The notes beneath the pieces were generated by a model. That model was not told where the DNA came from, did not search any database, and saw nothing but the letters and a program-made list of their open reading frames with translations. Positions 61,371 through 64,000 of a stretch of DNA of 64,000 bases are shown in pieces. The position numbers were made by a program, and so were the translations under genes. Source of the stretch: Acidimicrobiaceae bacterium (lineage in GTDB: Bacteria > Actinomycetota > Acidimicrobiia > Acidimicrobiales > RAAP-2). The stretch spans positions 35,958 to 99,957 of the forward strand of contig PMOE01000059.1 in the NCBI GenBank assembly GCA_003161575.1. The letters are read 5' to 3'. How positions within the stretch are numbered: the first letter of the stretch is position 1; each line of letters opens with the position of its first letter.

Positions 61371-61937
61371 TCAGATCCTCGCCGCCAGCTCGACGCAGAG
61401 GTCCCAGAGCTGGTGGGCACAGGCCACGTAGACCTCCTCGTCGCGGCCCGCCGGATCGGACACGTCCTCGTCGGAGTGCAGCGCCACATCGGCGAGCCCG
61501 AGGGCGCCCACCCGCTCGGCCAAGGGGGCCGGGCCGGGGGACAGATCGGCGCTGAGGCGGCGGATCGTCGCGGTCCGCGCCGCGGCCTCGGGATGTTGGC
61601 GGCGCACATAACGGACGTGGTCGGCCTCCATGCCGACGACCAGATCGGCCCGCACGAGATCGCCGGTCTTCAGCTGATGGCTGCGGTGCCGGGCCACCGG
61701 GGCGTCGGCGACGGCGGGGACCGAGGACAACGCGACGCGGGTTCGCATGCTCATCGGCTGGCCGTCGACGGCGTGGGTCCCCGCCGTCGCCACGCGCAGT
61801 CCGAGACCCTCCGCCTCGGACAAGGCGTCGAGCATGAACCCGGCCATCACCGATCGCGCGGCGTTGCCGGTGCAGATGACCAGCAGGTCGACCCCTATGG
61901 GTACCGCTGCCCCTATCTCGTCGTCAGGAGGAGCCAC
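61371..61937 (-). CDS. Low-molecular-weight protein-tyrosine phosphatase-like
   Basis: A 188-aa phosphatase. The active-site loop VICTGNAARSVMA near the N-terminus is CX5R-S (C22), and the general-acid region is near SDPAGRDEEVY. The relatives include PtpA/Wzb-type enzymes and arsenate reductases; CTGNAARS is the LMW-PTP form. GTG start 4 nt after the stop of the large membrane protein, so they share a transcript. Substrate unknown. Confidence 0.88.
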   Translation of the reverse strand: MAPPDDEIGAAVPIGVDLLVICTGNAARSVMAGFMLDALSEAEGLGLRVATAGTHAVDGQPMSMRTRVALSSVPAVADAPVARHRSHQLKTGDLVRADLVVGMEADHVRYVRRQHPEAAARTATIRRLSADLSPGPAPLAERVGALGLADVALHSDEDVSDPAGRDEEVYVACAHQLWDLCVELAARI

Positions 61938-61941
61938 GCTG

Positions 61942-64000
61942 TTACAGGTACTCCTTCTTGCGCAGCCAGACCAGGACGAACCAACCCCAGATCGGGGGGA
62001 GGTAGGAGGTGAAGAGGCGTTGGATGAAAGTGGCGGCCACCGCGTCGTTCTGGGGGATGCCGGCGGCGGTCAACGCCAGGATCATACCGGCCTCCACCAC
62101 GCCCATCCCCCCTGGGACCGGCGAGATCCCGCCGAGCATCGACGCCAAGGTGAGGACGATCAAAAGGCTGGCCAGGCCCAGGTGCTGATCGAAGGCGTGC
62201 AACGCCGTGCCGAGCGCCAACGCGATGACCAACTGGGCGACGGCGGCGCCGCCGAAGATCTCGACCATGTTGCGCGGATGTTTGGACAACACCGTGAGGT
62301 GGCCCCAGACCTCTGAGACCTTGGGCCGCAGCTTGTCCTTGGCCAGTCGCCGCAGGCGGGGCACGGCGAACACCACGCCGAGGAGCACCATGATCCCGAT
62401 GATCACCAAGATGATGAACCACACCAGGTGGCCGTTGGACGACGAGGAGGTGGAGTTCGCCGGCTCAGTGGAGAAATGGAAGCTGCTGATGGCGATGGGG
62501 AGGGCGATGAGGAACAGTGCACCCTTCACGATCCAGCTCACGGTGCTGATCACCACACCCGAGCTGACCGCCAACGTCGCGTCGTACCCCTCTTGTTGGA
62601 AGAACCGGACCCGGGTGGCCAGCACCGCCATGGTGCCGCCGGCCAGTGCGACGAAACTGTTGGCGACCTCGAGGGCGACCACCCGGCCGTAGGGGAGGGG
62701 GTCGAGGACCGAGCCGGTGGTGGTGATGGCTTCGGCGGGGTAGGCGATCTGGGACAGCACGAAGGTGGCCACCACCCAGCCCCATGCAGCACCGGTGATC
62801 GTGCTCCACGACTCGGTCACGTTGATCAGCACGCCGATGAGCGCCCAGCCGCCGATGAGTGTGCCGAGGATCAGGACCAGGGTGACCCAGCTGATGCGGC
62901 GGGGTTCGGCCAGCTTGGGAACTTCGACCCCGGCCGCCTTCGCTCCCGCCTCGCGCAGCTCGGCCAGCACCGGCTTGTGGCCCCGCAGCTCATGGGAAGC
63001 CAACTGACCGAGGGCGGCGCGCTGGAGGAAGGGGAGGGCGCCGGCCAACATGTCGAGGGGGACCACGCGCGCCGCCACGGCGACCGCGCGCTCCGCCCCG
63101 ATGACCAAGCCCAAAGTGGCCAGTGCGGCCGCCAGATCGCGGTCGAGTCGCTCGCTCGCTCCCGACGAGGTGCCGCTGCGAAAGTCGACCAGCCCGACGG
63201 TGCCCGCGGGGGAGGCGATGACATTTTCGAGGCTGATCGCCCCATGGGCGATGCCCGCCGCCCGCAGTTTCAGGACCTGGGTCAACAGGTCCTCGGCGGC
63301 CCCGTCGCTCAAGTCTTCGGTGTCCGAGTCGAGATCGACCAGCCGCGTTCCCGGGGGTGGGCGGGTGGCCAGCACGGCGTCGCGGGCGGGGCCGGCGGTC
63401 CCCGCGGCGAGGACCTGGGGGACCCGGGCCTTCGAACGCTCGGCCATCAAGGTGAGGTAGGCCTCGTGCTCGACCTGCTGGACCCGTGTCAGCGTCAGCG
63501 TCGGTCCCGAGTCCCGATACGCGAGGAATCGGAAGGCCTTGGCCAGCAACTGGGCGTCATGCGCGTCGCGCCCGTAGACCGAGGTCTCCACGATGCCCGC
63601 GTCGTCGTGGCCCTTGAAGCGGGCCACGCCCCAGACCTGATGTCTGCGGGGCACCACGTCGTGGGCCCGAATACCGAGATCACCGAGCAGGTTGGCCACC
63701 TCTTCTCCAGATGGCAGCCCGAGCGGCGAGCCGACGACCAGGTGGAGGCTGGCGGTCACTCCCCAACCGATGGCCACGCTGGCGATCACGCTGACCACCA
63801 GGCCCGAACCGTGCACAACCGTGGCCAGCGCGGCGACCATGACGACCACTTCGACGAGGCGTTGGAAGGAGCGGCTGAGGTATGGCAGGGCCGCGGTGGC
63901 GACGGCGACGGTGGCCGCGATGCGGGCCAAGGGAAATCCGAGATCGATGCCCTGCAGCGCCGCCGTCGGGGTATGTCCCCCGTTGGGCCCGGTCAACAGT
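61942..64000 (-). CDS. UPF0104/AglD-like flippase-fold protein with kinase-like domain (5' end outside window)
   Basis: At least 684 aa; the frame is still open at the window edge, so the true start is probably beyond it. Two to three N-terminal membrane segments are followed by a soluble kinase-like region (about 95-330), where HGAISLENVI and GLVDFRSG correspond to the catalytic and DFG-type loops, with Ala in place of the catalytic aspartate. The C-terminal half (about 385-684) is a lysylphosphatidylglycerol-synthase-type membrane domain (UPF0104), with the signature GGISPVPGGMGVVEAGMI. Likely role in lipid or polyprenyl-linked glycan handling at the membrane. Confidence 0.82.
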   Translation of the reverse strand, partial: LLTGPNGGHTPTAALQGIDLGFPLARIAATVAVATAALPYLSRSFQRLVEVVVMVAALATVVHGSGLVVSVIASVAIGWGVTASLHLVVGSPLGLPSGEEVANLLGDLGIRAHDVVPRRHQVWGVARFKGHDDAGIVETSVYGRDAHDAQLLAKAFRFLAYRDSGPTLTLTRVQQVEHEAYLTLMAERSKARVPQVLAAGTAGPARDAVLATRPPPGTRLVDLDSDTEDLSDGAAEDLLTQVLKLRAAGIAHGAISLENVIASPAGTVGLVDFRSGTSSGASERLDRDLAAALATLGLVIGAERAVAVAARVVPLDMLAGALPFLQRAALGQLASHELRGHKPVLAELREAGAKAAGVEVPKLAEPRRISWVTLVLILGTLIGGWALIGVLINVTESWSTITGAAWGWVVATFVLSQIAYPAEAITTTGSVLDPLPYGRVVALEVANSFVALAGGTMAVLATRVRFFQQEGYDATLAVSSGVVISTVSWIVKGALFLIALPIAISSFHFSTEPANSTSSSSNGHLVWFIILVIIGIMVLLGVVFAVPRLRRLAKDKLRPKVSEVWGHLTVLSKHPRNMVEIFGGAAVAQLVIALALGTALHAFDQHLGLASLLIVLTLASMLGGISPVPGGMGVVEAGMILALTAAGIPQNDAVAATFIQRLFTSYLPPIWGWFVLVWLRKKEYL

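Overview
The window is 64 kb of very GC-rich chromosomal DNA with actinobacterial hallmarks: a WhiB-family [4Fe-4S] protein beside a PdtaS-type histidine kinase, the histidine phosphatase / DUF3090 / SCO1664-like trio, DUF3107 and DUF3052 proteins, an ArsA-like ATPase pair, an F420-hydrogenase beta-subunit homologue, and Rho with a long Arg/Gln/Asn-rich insert. A secreted CHAP protein with GYW-type propeller repeats and a complete System I (Ccm) cytochrome c maturation locus point away from Streptomyces and Mycobacterium and towards the class Acidimicrobiia. That class assignment is inference from gene content only.

Layout. 1-5.6 kb (minus): lysA, hom and thrC (lysine/threonine branch from aspartate), then rho, which runs off the left edge. 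5.7-12.0 kb: tRNA-Arg(CCG) followed by an accessory block: an MFS exporter with its MerR regulator, a dienelactone-hydrolase-like enzyme and a small conserved protein, then a tetR-MFS operon with a perfect operator. This block separates lysA from argS (12.9-14.6 kb), which are neighbours in many actinobacteria. Between the block and argS lies a 32-codon leader ORF coupled to an unknown 145-aa protein. 14.8-19.1 kb: an HSL-type esterase, a lone propeller-repeat fragment, a conserved hypothetical with an FmdB zinc ribbon, and the CHAP/propeller secreted protein. 19.2-28.8 kb: aconitase, DEAD-box helicase, PIG-L deacetylase, glutamine amidotransferase, Bcp peroxiredoxin, a Fpg/Nei glycosylase, an FrhB-like protein, a thioesterase and a family-5 uracil-DNA glycosylase. 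28.8-30.8 kb: the overlapping phosphatase/DUF3090/SCO1664 operon. 30.8-33.5 kb: an MBOAT plus SGNH pair, likely for O-acetylation of a cell-surface polymer. 33.6-36.2 kb: etfBA and a glycerophosphodiesterase. 36.4-42.6 kb: whiB, pdtaS, a PHP phosphoesterase, an O-methyltransferase, two ArsA-like ATPases and DUF3107. 42.9-47.9 kb: a dGTPase-like HD protein, Mrp, a SufR-like regulator and a cysteine desulfurase, an Fe-S/redox neighbourhood. 48-57.2 kb (minus): gmd, ccdA and ccmABCDEFGHI. 57.5-64 kb: a glycosyltransferase, a TetR regulator, a GNAT, DUF3052, a DinB-like isomerase-family protein, a low-molecular-weight phosphatase and a UPF0104/kinase-like membrane protein that runs off the right edge.

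Themes. Translationally coupled operons dominate (ATGA/GTGA overlaps in ccm, phosphatase-DUF3090-SCO1664, ArsA pair). Several genes have a TANNNT -10 element 6-8 nt before a GTG/ATG start, suggesting leaderless transcripts. At least five genes contain in-frame 9- or 15-bp tandem repeats encoding low-complexity linkers. No CRISPR array, rRNA or intact transposase was seen.
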